A stretch of DNA of 64,000 nt, taken from positions 9,183,015-9,247,014 of the forward strand of contig NC_053146.1 of the NCBI RefSeq assembly GCF_016808335.1. The letters are read 5' to 3'. The position numbers and the translations under genes were made by a program. Under the pieces are notes generated by a model. It did not search any database and was not told the DNA's origin. It worked only from the letters and a program-made list of their open reading frames with translations. The stretch is from Panicum virgatum. Taxonomy: Eukaryota; Streptophyta; Magnoliopsida; Poales; Poaceae. Below, one piece after another: positions 22,081 to 33,128 of the stretch. Each line of letters starts with the position of its first letter. The first letter of the stretch is position 1.

Positions 22081-22590
22081 ATCCCCTCCTTGATGAGTGC
22101 ATTGTCAACACACCACCAGAAACCAGAGAAGTGATAAAATAGAAGCAAGAAAGTGAAGAACTCAAGCAAGTGACAAAAAGCTCAGAAAGTAAAGAATAGT
22201 CACTTACTCAAGCACAAATCAATTCCCTAAGACAAGGGCAACGGCTCGACGCAATCGATCAAAAGCCAAAACATGACTCCTCAAAGACAGAGGTAACACT
22301 CGACGCAGTCATGCTGGAAGTGGAAGGAAAACGAGGAAAACCAGAACCAGGAGCCAGAAACAAAGCAGACACTCCCCAAGCAAAGCTTTTCCCTCTCACA
22401 AGTGCAACTATCCCAAAATGATGCACTCTCAAAGACATGTGCACAACAAGTTTTTCAAAAAACAAACAAATCTCCCCCTTGTTCGATCACTTCTCCCAAA
22501 AATTCTCCCCCTTGTTGGCACATGCACACATCAAGCCTAAAATATGCCTAAACCTCCCCCTGAAACTGAGACTCCCCCTGAACATATGTT
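22081..22590 (-). other. 3' untranslated internal region and PPT of copia 2
   Basis: Minus strand AAGGAGGGGAT abuts the LTR (22081-22091), the likely polypurine tract. Additional AGGGGGAG tracts occur near 22471-22481, 22504-22514, 22553-22561 and 22571-22579. No other coding is seen. Confidence 0.65.
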
Positions 22591-24316
22591 ATGCAATGAA
22601 TGTCGTGCAGAGGGTGTACGTGAAACATACTCAGCTTCTATGGATGAAAGCGCTACGCTAGCCTGCTTGCGAGAGGACCAAGGCACCAAAGATGTACCAA
22701 GAAATTGACAAGTGCCGGATGTCGACTTGTGATCCAACCGACACCCATCGAAATCGGCATCAGAAAAGCCCACCAAAACCAGAGAAGAATCCGCAGAGTA
22801 CCAAAGACCAAATTCAAGGGTGAATTTCAGATACTTGAAGATGCGTTTCACCACCTGCCTGTGGGAGGTGCGCAGAGCAGCCTGGTACCACGCACAGAGG
22901 CAGATGCCGAACTGAATGTCCGTCCGTGTCGCCGTCAGGTACAGGAGGGAGCCGATCATGCTCCTGTACTCCTTCTGGTCCACCGCCTTGCCATCCAAGT
23001 CCTCATGAAGCGCCGTCGAAGTGCTGATCGGACTCGGCTGAGGTGACAAGTCACTCATGTCGAACTTCCACAGCAAGTCCCTGGTGTACTTGGCTTGATG
23101 GACGAACGTGCCCTGAGGAGTTTGCTTGATCTGCAGCCGGAGGAAGAATTGCAGCTCACCCATCATACTCATCTCGAACTCCCTGGACATTTGCTCAGAA
23201 AACTTGGAGACAAGAGCGTGAGAAGAGCCACCAAAGATAATATCATCTACGTATATCTGAACTAACAGAAAATCAGTGCCAGACCGCATGAGGAACAAAG
23301 TTTTATCCACACATCCCATTTTAAAGCCCTGAACCAGCAAAAAGGTTTTCAGTCTATCATACCAAGCTCTAGGTGCCTGTTTCAAACCATAAAGTGCTTT
23401 TTGAAGTTTATAAACACGGTTTGGAAACTTGGGATTTTTGAAATTAGGGGGTTGTTTCACATAAACCTCTTCTTCGATAAAACCATTTAAGAATGCAGAT
23501 TTAACGTCCATTTGTAAAACATTAAAACCCTTAGAAGCAGCAAATGCAAGAAAAATCCGAATCGCTTCCAAACGAGCAACAGGGGCAAAAGTTTCCTCAA
23601 AATCAATCCCTTCTTTTTGGCAAAACCCCTGGGCAACAAGACGAGCCTTGTTTCGAACAACCAACCCATCCTCACCCTGCTTGTTTTTGAAAACCCACTT
23701 CGTTCCGATGGGATTACAAGCAGGTGGAGGCTCGACTAAAACCCAAACTTGGTTTTGTTCAAACTTTTCAAGTTCCTCATGCATGGCATTGACCCAATTA
23801 GAATCAGAAAGAGCGTGTCCAATATCCTTGGGCTCAAATGAGGCAACAAATGCTGAATGGGCAAAACCAGCGATACTTGTTACCTTGGACCTGGTGACTC
23901 GCTCGTTGAGATCACCTAGCATCTGTTGAGGTGGATGACGACGCTGAATGTGTCGAGGTGCTTCCCGCGTCGAAGTCGCCTCCTCCTCAACCAAATATGG
24001 TGTCTCCTCAGGTGCAACAGGTGAAGCCTGAGTCACCTGCTCAATCGGCCCCTGAGAAGTAGACGTAGTCGGGTCGGGGCCGTCGTCATCGTCCGATCTT
24101 GTGGCAGAGACGGCTGGGTCCATAGCACGCGTGGTAGCCTCAGCGTCGCCCTCCGCAGCTTCTTCCTCCACATCTCCTACAACTTCAAAGACAGAAGAAT
24201 TGCACAGTGCAGTCTCGTCGAAAGTGACCTCACAAGTCTCTCTGACGATGTTAGTATCAATAATCAACACACGGTAAGCTCTGGAGTGAGAAGCATGACC
24301 GAGAAAAATGCCGTCA
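22591..24316 (-). pseudogene. pol: Reverse transcriptase / RNase H of copia 2
   Basis: An uninterrupted frame runs from about 24316 to 22537. After an acidic linker it shows the copia RT motifs [54 protein letters not shown] and the catalytic [11 protein letters not shown] (about 23255), then RNase H motifs [16 protein letters not shown] and [17 protein letters not shown]. Directly after EAEYV the sequence departs from the family, so the RNase H C-terminus is deleted. A TAG near 24317 separates it from integrase in the same polyprotein. Role: copies element RNA into cDNA in the particle. Confidence 0.92.
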
Positions 24317-24318
24317 GA

Positions 24319-25480
24319 CTAGCGAGACTCAAACTTATCAAGATTTCCATCTTTCAGCACAAAGCACCGGCAACCAAAAACTCTGAGATGGTCAACACGG
24401 GGCTGGCGTCCAAATCGCAACTCATAAGAAGTCTTGTGCATGAAAGCACGCAAGAAAATGCGGTTGGACACGTAACAAGCGGTATTGACCGCCTCTGCCA
24501 AGTACTTTCGAGCAGTCCTATGCTCATCGAGCATCGTCCTCGCCATCTCAACCAGCGTCCGATTCTTCCGTTCTACAACTCCATTCTGCTGTGGAGTGTA
24601 GGGAGAAGAATACTGGTGTTCAAGCCCTTGATCACTGTAAAAGGCATCAAAACGAGTGTTTTTGAATTCCATTCCATTATCAATGCGAATCGCTCGCATA
24701 GCCTGGGGTAACTCATTTTTCAACCTCAAGATCAAGTCTCGAACAAACTCGAAAGCCTCATCCTTGGTTCTCATGAAAAAGACCCAAGAATAGCGAGAGA
24801 AATCGTCCACGATCACAAGAACGTACCATTTCCCACCAACAGACATCACCCGAGAAGGACCTACTGTGTCCATGTGTAGCAACTCTCTAGGGTGAGCGGT
24901 AATCACCTGATTAACAGGTGGATGAGAAGCGGCAATCATCTTCCCGTGGCGACACGGATGGCAAACAAGGTCCTTTTCAAACTTCAATTTGGGCAATCCT
25001 CGGATCAGGCCAAATGAGCTCAGTCTCGACAACAGATCAAAGCTCAAATGTCCAAGTCTCCTATGCCACTTCCACAGATCAGAAGAAGGACCAGCCAACA
25101 AGCAATGAGAAGGGCCAAGAGGAGTTCTAGAAAAGTCAACTAAGAAAACCCAATCGCGAGGTGTAATCCGGCAAACCAAATCTCCTCTGGAATCCAAAAC
25201 ACGTGAACATCCCTCCGTGAAGCGAACCTCAAACCCCTCATCAAGAAGTTGCGAAACAGAAAGCAAATTGAACCCAAAGTTCGAAACCAAAGCAACCTCC
25301 CTCAGGGTAAAGCGATCAGAAACTCGAACAGCACCAAGTCCACGTACCTTTCCTCTTCTATTATCCCCGAACACAATGTACTCCTTTGAGCGCATCGGGG
25401 TGAGGCTGGAGAACTATTTGTCATTTCCAGTCATGTGGCGCGAACAACCAGAGTCCATGATCCACCTGATCTCCAAGCCT
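24319..25480 (-). pseudogene. pol: Protease and integrase of copia 2
   Basis: The protease active-site motif WIMDSGCSRHMTGND is at about 25470-25420, followed by a stop (the D-K-stop just after it), then the frame from 25395. The GAG-pre-integrase segment includes WHRRLGHLSFDLL and a C-H-P-C zinc site. The integrase core has LHMDTVGPSRV, RIDNGMEFKN and the PQQNGVVERKNR motif, giving the D-D-E triad, with the downstream HLRVFGCRCF motif. It inserts cDNA into chromosomal DNA. The coding strand carries at least two in-frame stops. Confidence 0.92.
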
Positions 25481-25779
25481 CCAACCTGCACATCAGTAGT
25501 GAGACAAAGAGTGAGCAAATGTCTCAACACTGGGGTTAGCAAAGTGAGAAGCAGACCAGTGTCGAGCCATTTGCTCTACAGAAGGGTTAGCAAAACCAGG
25601 CAAAGCGTATCCCCTGTCCCGTCTACCGCATGACTGGCGAACACCACCGCGCGAAAGCGTGGTGCCTCAAAATCTCCTCCAAAGCCTTGGTCCCGTGGTC
25701 CATAGTCGTACTGAAAACAACCAGAAGCACGACCGGCAAAGCGACCACCCGCTGGAGCACGGTAAGCACCACCGTCTCC

Positions 25780-26022
25780 CTAACCTCCACCTACACGGCG
25801 CGCCCTAGCATCTTGCCTATCACCACACCGAGGAGGACCATGCACCCGAGCAGAGTACATGTCCGAGTTGCGTCTCTCCTGCTCACGCCTCACAGCCCGC
25901 TTCCTCCTGAAGCAAAACTCCTCCAGGTGACCCTCTCTGTCACAGTACTCGCAGTGGTACGTCACCTCTCTCTTGGGAGGTGGAGGCCTAGCCTGCGGAT
26001 GGGGAGGAGCAGCCCTCTTCTT
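25780..26022 (-). pseudogene. gag: gag zinc knuckle 2 region of copia 2
   Basis: The frame continues past a stop at 26023 and includes YHCEYCDREGHLEEFC, a CX2CX4HX4C zinc knuckle at about 25960-25915, followed by a very basic RRKRAVRREQERR stretch, both expected of the nucleocapsid end of gag. Confidence 0.8.
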
Positions 26023-27480
26023 CTAGGCAACCTGAGCTGCGGCAGTAGGGAGCGTGTCGAGGGGATTCCTCAGCTCATTGAGCTTTGGAACCCAAACCTG
26101 CTTCTGTGGAGGTGCTTTTGGTGATTCTTTCAGCACACCATCCACGGGGTCAACAAGCAAAGGCTGCGTGCTTGTACTGGCAGTGTTTAGAGCACTAGAA
26201 TCTCCAGCAGCCTTGCCGATCTTACCATACAATCTGTCAATGTCTGACTTTGTGTAGGTGTAACCGACCCCAAAACCATCATCACGCTTGAACTGCTTAA
26301 TCATCATGCCCAACTGCGGCTCACTAGCAGAAACCCAACTAAGAATCGCCCTAAGATAGGTATTCTCATTCTCCAAATTGGTTTTCTCTACCGTAAGATT
26401 ATCCAAATCAGAGATCAAACCAGGGCAAACAGAGCAGTCAATAGGTGGGCTAGACTCCACGACCTTAGTCTTCCCTAAAGACTTAACCAAGGCGTTCTTC
26501 TCATCTAGCTCCGACCTAAGCGTGGGACAAACCTTACAGGCACCAAGCAGAACAGGCCTAGACCTAAGCTCCTCTAGTTCACACACAACAGTAGCAAACT
26601 TTGACTGTAAAGAAGCTAGACCAGCCTTAAAGATAGGACACTCATCACATTCAAGCACATCACTAATAATGGGAGCGTCCTTAACTAGTTCAAGTTCATG
26701 CTTGGCCTTAGCGAGCTCATGAGACACGTCAGAAAGCGAAGTCTTAGCAATATCTAAGTTCGCAATGTTCTCATCATGCTTGGCACGGAGAGCAACAAGA
26801 TCGTTCATGTGAGATATGCAGCTAGCACACTCATCCTCACCAGATTTCTCCCTATCACAAGCCAGCTCAGCCCTAAGCTTTCTACGCTCTCTAGCTGCTT
26901 CCTTAAGCAGCCTCTTTTGGTTGTCGAGAGCGGCGTACAACTCTCTAACCTCCGTATCAAGCAGGTCGATTGTGGATTTTACCTCTGAATCGCTCTCGGA
27001 TCCAGGAGAAGAGTCGACGTGCATCGGTGTAGCATGTCCACCCGAAGATGCATGAGCACCATCAGCTTCGCCCGCCATGGTGCAGAAACCCTTGCACCGA
27101 CCGGCCGCCAAGCACAGGCCGATGAAGCCGGTGGCTTCCTTATCCCACTTCTTCTTCTTCTTGTCGTCGTCGTCGGAGGTCGATGAAGAAGAGCGGTCGG
27201 TGTCGGAGCTCTTGTCGAGGTCGCTGAGCTGCGCCAGGAAGGCCTTCTCCCACTTCTTGGCCTTGTACTGGAAGCGCTTCTTGAGCGACTCCTTGTCGAA
27301 GCGTCCTCCACGGTCACGACTGCGGTGCTTGTGGCGCCGACGCTCCTTGTTGGAGCCTCCCTCGTTGCGGCCACGGTGGCGGTAGTAGTTGAAGTGGTTG
27401 TTCTGGCCACCGCCGGACTTATTGGGGCGATTGGCGATGAAGTGGTTCAAATTGCCGCAGTTGAAGCACCCGGGGCAATC
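26023..27480 (-). pseudogene. gag: gag coiled-coil extension of copia 2
   Basis: About 475 codons. It opens with a damaged zinc knuckle (CFNCGNLNHFIAN, where the last Cys position reads Arg), then Arg/Lys-rich and Ser/Asp-rich segments, then a long helix-rich region. Four CxxC pairs (ECASC, ECDECP, CKVCP, CSVCP) recur at fairly regular intervals among coiled-coil stretches. Family membership as copia gag follows from position between PBS and protease. The length of this extension and the CxxC repeats are noteworthy. Confidence 0.8.
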
Positions 27481-27793
27481 TGGCCTTCACCTGAGGTGTG
27501 CTCTCGTGGTAGTTCTCAAGGCACGTCCAAACTTTGTGGGCTTCCTGAAAACCCTGGACGCGTGAGAACTCCGCACGAGAAATGCCAGCAAACAAGACAT
27601 TGGCAGCCTTGGCGTTAGCCTCGTGCTCGGACACCTAAAGAGGTGTGGTCCGAATGGCAAGCACCTCGTAAGCCTGGTTCTTGGTAATACCCCAGACCTT
27701 GGCTCCCATGCTCTGCAAGAAGGCTCTCATGCGAACATTCCAGTAAGTATAGTCCTCGCCGGAAAACACCGGGATCTTCCCAAGACTCGCCAT
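27481..27793 (-). pseudogene. gag: gag N-terminus of copia 2
   Basis: ATG at 27793, 51 bp inside the PBS. Start MASLGKIPVFSGEDYTYWNV matches the DUF4219/UBN2-type gag N-terminus. A TAG near 27637 interrupts it; the frame then continues with KAANVLFAGIS and EAHKVWTCLENYHE motifs. The rest of the UBN2 core is deleted, with a direct jump to the first zinc knuckle near 27480. Confidence 0.85.
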
Positions 27794-27843
27794 GGTCGCC
27801 AAGTGGTTTTCGAACCGGTTAAGGTACTGAAAACCTCAACCAA

Positions 27844-27855
27844 GCTCTGATACCA
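27844..27855 (-). other. PBS of copia 2
   Basis: Minus strand TGGTATCAGAGC, complementary to initiator Met tRNA, two bases from the LTR border. Marks the truncated 27858-27920 segment as the 5' LTR. Confidence 0.95.
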
Positions 27856-27857
27856 AT

Positions 27858-27920
27858 TGAGGGACCGAAACTGGCGACCAGAGGGGGGGTGAATGGGAGC
27901 CGATCAAAATTTCTCTCGAA
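27858..27920 (-). repeat. Truncated 5' LTR of copia 2 (63 bp)
   Basis: Matches the first 63 bases of the LTR at 20486 and stops after TCTCTCGAA. It is followed by CTG and then the duplicated host flank, with no LTR continuation. The promoter part of the 5' LTR is gone. Confidence 0.93.
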
Positions 27921-27923
27921 CTG

Positions 27924-28364
27924 CTTGTGATATAAACTGCTTGTGCAGTACGTCCTATTTATAGGGAAAACTCTGCCGAACTTTTGTATAATCTTTACAA
28001 TTGTGTTTTTAATTCATTTTTGGTGGCCTCCGAATTGTGGAAACATCCGGGATGTTACAACTCGTGCATGTGATCTAAACTGATGCAAATCTCTAGGTGT
28101 TGATCATGTGTGTCATCGTATAAAAAAGCTACGCATCATAAATTTCACCAACATAACAACCAGCTACTTGTAGAATGGATGGGTCGAGAAATCGAAGTAG
28201 AAAGAATGAAATGGCCGAAGTCGTTTTGGCTACACGGCCTTCCTACGGCTTAAGGTGAAATTAACACCGAACCAAGACAACATTAGTTAATAGTTGGCAA
28301 GAATTTGATGTCCATTTATCGAAGCATAAAGGGAAAAGGTGACTACAAACTGGTCTTTATATAG
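27924..28364 (+). repeat. Host flank of copia 2, duplicated copy (441 bp)
   Basis: Same length as 20045-20485 and differing at only a handful of positions. It ends in TATAG before another LTR. See the findings for the recombination model. Confidence 0.92.
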
Positions 28365-29919
28365 TGAGGGACTGAAACTGGTGACCAGAGGCGGGGTGAG
28401 TGGGAGCCGATCAAATTTTCTCTCGAAATTGATCCCTCAACCTATATCCCGAAAATCACCATAAGCCCTCGAACCTAGGATGAGAGAGTAGCTAAGGACT
28501 AGCTATCTCTAAACAAAAAGCCCTAGGGAGAGAAACGGAAGCAATACTAGAAAACTCCCCAAACAGCAGCTCTGCTGAATCAGACTGGTCTGACCGCAAG
28601 CTCAGACCGGTTGGGCTGGAAATTGAAATTCCAGACCGGTCAGACCAGTTACCCAGACCGGTCAGACCAGTCGCTCCCAGACAGCCCGCAACCAAAGCTT
28701 CAAATGGCAAATCTCGAGCAAACGAAGTCTAAATCCAACGAAACTTGGAGGATACCTTCACACCTGTCCCGTGAACATATCCCTAAGAGATCTCTCCCAA
28801 AAGATTAAAGGATCTTGAGAATTCGGGGGAAGATCAAAGTGGATTGGGGTTTTCTCAAGAATACAAAAACTCCAATTCGTGAGAACTCGCGATTCCAGGG
28901 GGTTTGGCACTAGGCTAGATATATAGGAATCGTCACAAAGAGTACAACAAAGCACAAATTCAAAGGGTTGTCTCCTTCAAACACACAACACACCAAAAGA
29001 GGGGAATTCGAACGCAAAACGCCATAGAGGAGGGAGAGGACGAGAACTCAGCACACAAAGGTGAATCTCAAATGAATTTCATTCATTAATCTCAGAGGAA
29101 TTCACCTATACAAAGGCTAGAACCTACCACACCATCATCCACCCTCTAGATTGGAGAGATTAGCTATAATCTAACCTTCCTTTGCATTGGAGACCTTGGC
29201 CCTAACCTGGAGCAGGGGGAAGGGGAAGGAAAAACCGAAAAAGACTCAAAAGGCTCAAAAGACTCTACCCCCACGAACAGGTGAGGGGGACTTAAATACC
29301 CAGCTGCTGCGGACAGACTGGTCGGTTCTGCAGCAGCCCTGTACACGACCTCAATCAACGGTGGCGTTTCTTTCTTCGACTCGAAGTCTTCCCTGTGATG
29401 CCTCCACGTTGACGATGATCCGGTCCGCGGTTTTGGAGGGTCCGCGAAACCCGGGTAGATGGCCGGTTTTGAGAAAACCGCCAAAACTCCTCGCGCGGGA
29501 AGATTCCCGCCTCCACGCCGTGGCCCTAGACGCCGTTCCCACCTCGGCCTCCTGACGGCCCTAGACGCCGCCCGACGCCCGTCACCTCCTCTCCCGCAGC
29601 GAGGCCCTAGACGCCATCGACGCCCGCCACCTCCGCCAGTCCCGAGACCGACGCCTGTGCCTCCACGACTTGGCGTCTTCAACCGCCATCCGCCAGCTTG
29701 GTTTTGTGGTGCAAACCAAGAAACCCGCCTTCCGTCGCCGCTTGCCCCCACGATCCAGGAGTGGATGCCACAACTGCCACCCGGCCTGAGCTCCTCCACG
29801 GCAGCTCTCCGTCGACACTTGACGCCCGTGTACCTGCAACCAAAGACCAAGCGCACGATCACACCGCACGGTTGACAATTCACTCATCACAGGCAGGATA
29901 GAGTACTCAACATTCCTCA
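28365..29919 (-). repeat. Extra LTR of copia 2 (1555 bp), effectively a solo LTR
   Basis: Full-length homologue of 20486-22080 with TGAGG...CCTCA ends, preceded by TATAG (28360-28364) and followed by TATAG (29920-29924). It has lost most of the TATA-proximal ACCGGT array (near 29313) and part of the distal one (28582-28672). A 239-codon frame (29883-29164) spans its U3, parallel to that in the other LTR. Confidence 0.92.
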
Positions 29920-31149
29920 TATAGCATGTACTAGCTAGTAGTGCGGCAAAGGGCATTTCTTTAGGAGTGAGCTTGGTGAGACAAGAGCTCTTTTATGGTA
30001 CACAAACTGGTCTCTTTCGACAGCTGATGGGAAAGCTTCAGGATTTGAACAAAATCAGTGTCACCCAAATCACTAAATTATAATCCCACGTCATAATCTC
30101 AACAAAGTATATACAACATACCACGGCAACTTGCTGTCTACCAGTTTCGTTCAGCTCCGGATCCATCTGTCCCTGTTGAAACTTTAAAAAACTTTAAAAA
30201 ACTTTCAGCCTTTGTCTGATGGAGAAGAGGAATGGAAGAACAGTTTACCCAATTCACTATAGGAGCAGCGGTTTTCCATTTATCACAAAACTGCCCAATA
30301 ATCCTAGGATGGATGATTAGAATAGAGCATACTGAGTATCGACAGATGCTACGTTCTGTCGGTAAGCATATTTCTTTAATGGGGTTCTTGGCAAACCAAA
30401 GCCCGGACGACTACATGTCGCTGCCAAGCAATACGAGTTCATCATTGGAAACTTCAATACGGAGAAACTGATGTAGTAGCCTGCTGTTCTAACCAGATTA
30501 TCCATGCACCGGTCATCTCAAATAATACAACCATTTCCCTTTGATATACGCACTAATCTTTCTTTCACAAATCTCGATGCTTGACAAGTGTCTTCTTGGG
30601 AAAAGTGGGCAACCATTTCCCTTAAATATTTGATATACTAACATGCATTACTCACTTGCTTCACTCTCAAAAAGCGGATCCACTCAAACATGATAGAGAG
30701 CACATTTTGGCTAATTGGAAGCAAAAGCGAACCCCCATGCGGTTCACTGGATTCGCCAGCGCCGACCTGTGCACCAACCACTCACTACTGGCAAAAGGCA
30801 AAATTTATAAAATAATCATCACCATGATATTTATTTGTATGATTGCACTCCAATAGTCAATTCATTTTATCATAGATTAATATTCTTTAACATATATTAA
30901 TATCAATTAATATATACTAATTGTGTCATTAGCAGTGCAAACCATTGCACCATGGAAGCCAGGCTCATGGAAACGGCCGCTAGCTGCGTTCCCGGCAAGC
31001 CAGGCTCTAACCTGCTTTTTGCATCCGCTCAGCCTGGCTCTTATGTCCGTCCACACAGACAACCGAACATGGTAGCTTTGTATTCACGGACTATGGTCGA
31101 ACGACATGCAAGCAACCAATCAGCACCTAGACATGATTTGTAAATGTGA

Positions 31150-31292
31150 GGAATGATTTGCAGCTCCACCAATCGGATGGCTCTGCTAGATTCCATCCGG
31201 AAAGCACCATCTTCATGCTCCTCTCAGTAGATCAGTGGTACCTTTCGATCACGTTTGTTTTCCTTATGCAGCTCATTCCAACCTCAGAACGA

Positions 31293-31358
<66 letters not shown>

Positions 31359-31600
31359 CTCCTCTAGCTAGTAGATGTGGACACATCTTGAAACGAGGCA
31401 TAAACATCATCAATACAATAATGAAATGAACAATCAACTAAAATATACAAGTGAAAAGTTGGCAAGCGGGGTGTCGGTAATCTATGTGACTTGAAAGGAC
31501 CTTTCCACAGTTCTTGGGACAAACCAAGATGTACCAGCAAGTTATGATCACGGAAAGAAATCATCTAAAAAGGGAAGAAATGACCAGGTTCCTTTCTATC
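31150..31600 (+). repeat. Diverged duplication, copy 1 (pair 35530-35790)
   Basis: Shares GCAGCTCCACCAATCGGA-like, GCACCATCTTC, TTTTCCTTATGCAGCTCATT and GAACAATCAACTAAAATAT blocks with 35530-35790 in the same order. The copy here is longer because of the microsatellite and extra sequence at about 31460-31570. Non-coding on inspection. Confidence 0.65.
31292..31354. repeat. (AC)n(AG)n compound microsatellite
   Basis: Seven or so AC units run directly into about 24 AG units. It lies inside the diverged duplication and is absent from the paired copy. Confidence 0.95.
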
Positions 31601-32954
31601 TGGAGTACATAAAGTAATTACCTAAGCTAGAGGATCGGAAGTACCCTACCTAGAATTTAACCTTTAACTATTTTGCAATATACAGAGTATCATTAATTGC
31701 TATAAAATCATCACCAACTTAAAGTTCCTTTCAATACAACTTTTAGTGCAATTTTTGTACAGTAAACTATATGTTGCAAATCAAAATATGCCTTGCATTA
31801 ATAGATATGGGAGTATTCAAAATGTGAAAAATAAATCATTATGATGCTAGTAACTGTTATTTTTTTAGACACAGGTCAAACCACGAACTCTAAAAATATA
31901 TAGAAATATTACTCCACCACCCTTGTCACAGAATGAACCCAAATCAACGAGGCCTTCACAACATTATTTTGTACATGTCTAAGGTCCACCGAAAGCTAGC
32001 TCCATCCATCGCCGAGGGCCTTGAGATCAAGAAGAACAACATGACATGGCGTCAATGGGTGGTTCTGGTCTGCAGTCGATGAACGACACTGATTGGATTG
32101 GCTGTGCCGCATTATTTGGAAGTGTGTGCATTAGCGCAAGCGCCTACCCTTGGTGCACATTCATGTCTCCGTCTGCATAGCTTAGCTCACAAGCTGAACC
32201 ATCGAGGTAGCGTAACACCGTTTGTCCATTTCCCATGCCACACTATTTTTGGCCACCATATGATCGACCATGACTGAGGCTTGCTCTTTTAGTAGGCGGC
32301 ATTTTTGACATACATATATTATATCAACAATTGCTGCGCAGTGGTCATGGTGACGTCCTTAAAATTCACCTAGCTACTTGCTGCCCAGCTTGCACATGGC
32401 CTTGGCCATGTGGTGATTTCATTTGTACAATGCAACTAATTAAGGCCTGACAATCAAAGTGTCATGGGCTCATGTGTGCACATTTGGTCAATTTTATGGG
32501 CCGGTTTTACTGGTCCCCTCACCATGCATTCGTCATCATCATTTCAGTTCCATTATTTGCTAGTACACCACAATTTCTCTTCTTTCAGTTCCGCTGCTTG
32601 GACACTAGTAATAGTGCTTGCAAAAACGGTTGCACAGAGGATTCGCTCCATGATGGTGAGGTCGGACGAGTCGGAGCAAAGGAAGAAATCAGCACGTGAG
32701 CACATTGTTGCCACACATGTCATGGAATTGAGAGGGAAGCATGTTGCATAATCGTGTCTACTTGGCGATCAGAAATAAAGAGGTAGTTATTCAGTCCGGT
32801 CCTTTCACGACATGTCTGTCTTAGGTCCACACCTACTCTGAGCTCTGAAGCAGTGTGTGTACAGTTCTTCGCATCTGATACTTGGTTACTATGAGGACAT
32901 GTGAATTGTATGTTTCCACCACATGAAAGGCAGACCATGATGATGAAAGGATGG

Positions 32955-33110
32955 GCGTACCCAGTGCCGTAGGCTTCCCGCACTGTGCGGGGTCTGGGGA
33001 AGGGTTGTCTTTAAGCCTCAAGCCTTACCCACACAAATGTGCAGAGGCTGGGGCTCGAACCCGGGACCTTCCGGTTACAGACGGTAGGCTCTACCGCTGC
33101 ACCAGGCCCA
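32955..33110 (-). mobile_element. tRNA-derived SINE (Au-like) with 18-bp target duplications
   Basis: Read on the minus strand the element starts GGGCCTGGTGCAGCGGTAGAGC (A-box region) and carries GGTTCGAGCCC (B box, 33051-33061), an internal RNA polymerase III promoter. Perfect 18-bp direct repeats ATGATGATGAAAGGATGG flank it at 32937-32954 and 33111-33128. A 156 bp length, the tRNA-like head and a tail lacking coding match the grass Au SINE family as I remember it. It needs LINE-encoded RT to move. Confidence 0.9.
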
Positions 33111-33128
33111 ATGATGATGAAAGGATGG

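Larger units (their letters stand above)
20486..27920 (-). mobile_element. Ty1/copia retrotransposon with gag and pol (copia 2)
   Basis: Transcribed right to left: PBS TGGTATCAGAGC at 27844-27855, gag, zinc knuckle, protease, integrase, RT/RNase H, purine tract, then the 3' LTR at 20486-22080, the Ty1/copia order. The 5' LTR is cut to its first 63 plus-strand bases (27858-27920), where the sequence jumps to a second copy of the host flank. TSD TATAG is found at 20481-20485 and again at 29920-29924 after the extra LTR. Stops and a gag deletion show it is not autonomous. Confidence 0.94.
29925..32936. other. Intergenic, no gene recognised
   Basis: Contains the compound microsatellite at 31292-31354 and one copy of a diverged duplication at 31150-31600. 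The remainder has short open frames only, none with a recognised domain. Confidence 0.45.

Noticed and set aside
30783..30800. CACTACTGGCAAAAGG as a CACTA terminus
   Set aside because: No subterminal array and no matching second end; likely chance.
33051..33110. tRNA gene on the minus strand
   Set aside because: A and B boxes are present, but the 18-bp target duplications and 156-bp length show a SINE, and no cloverleaf acceptor pairing is evident.
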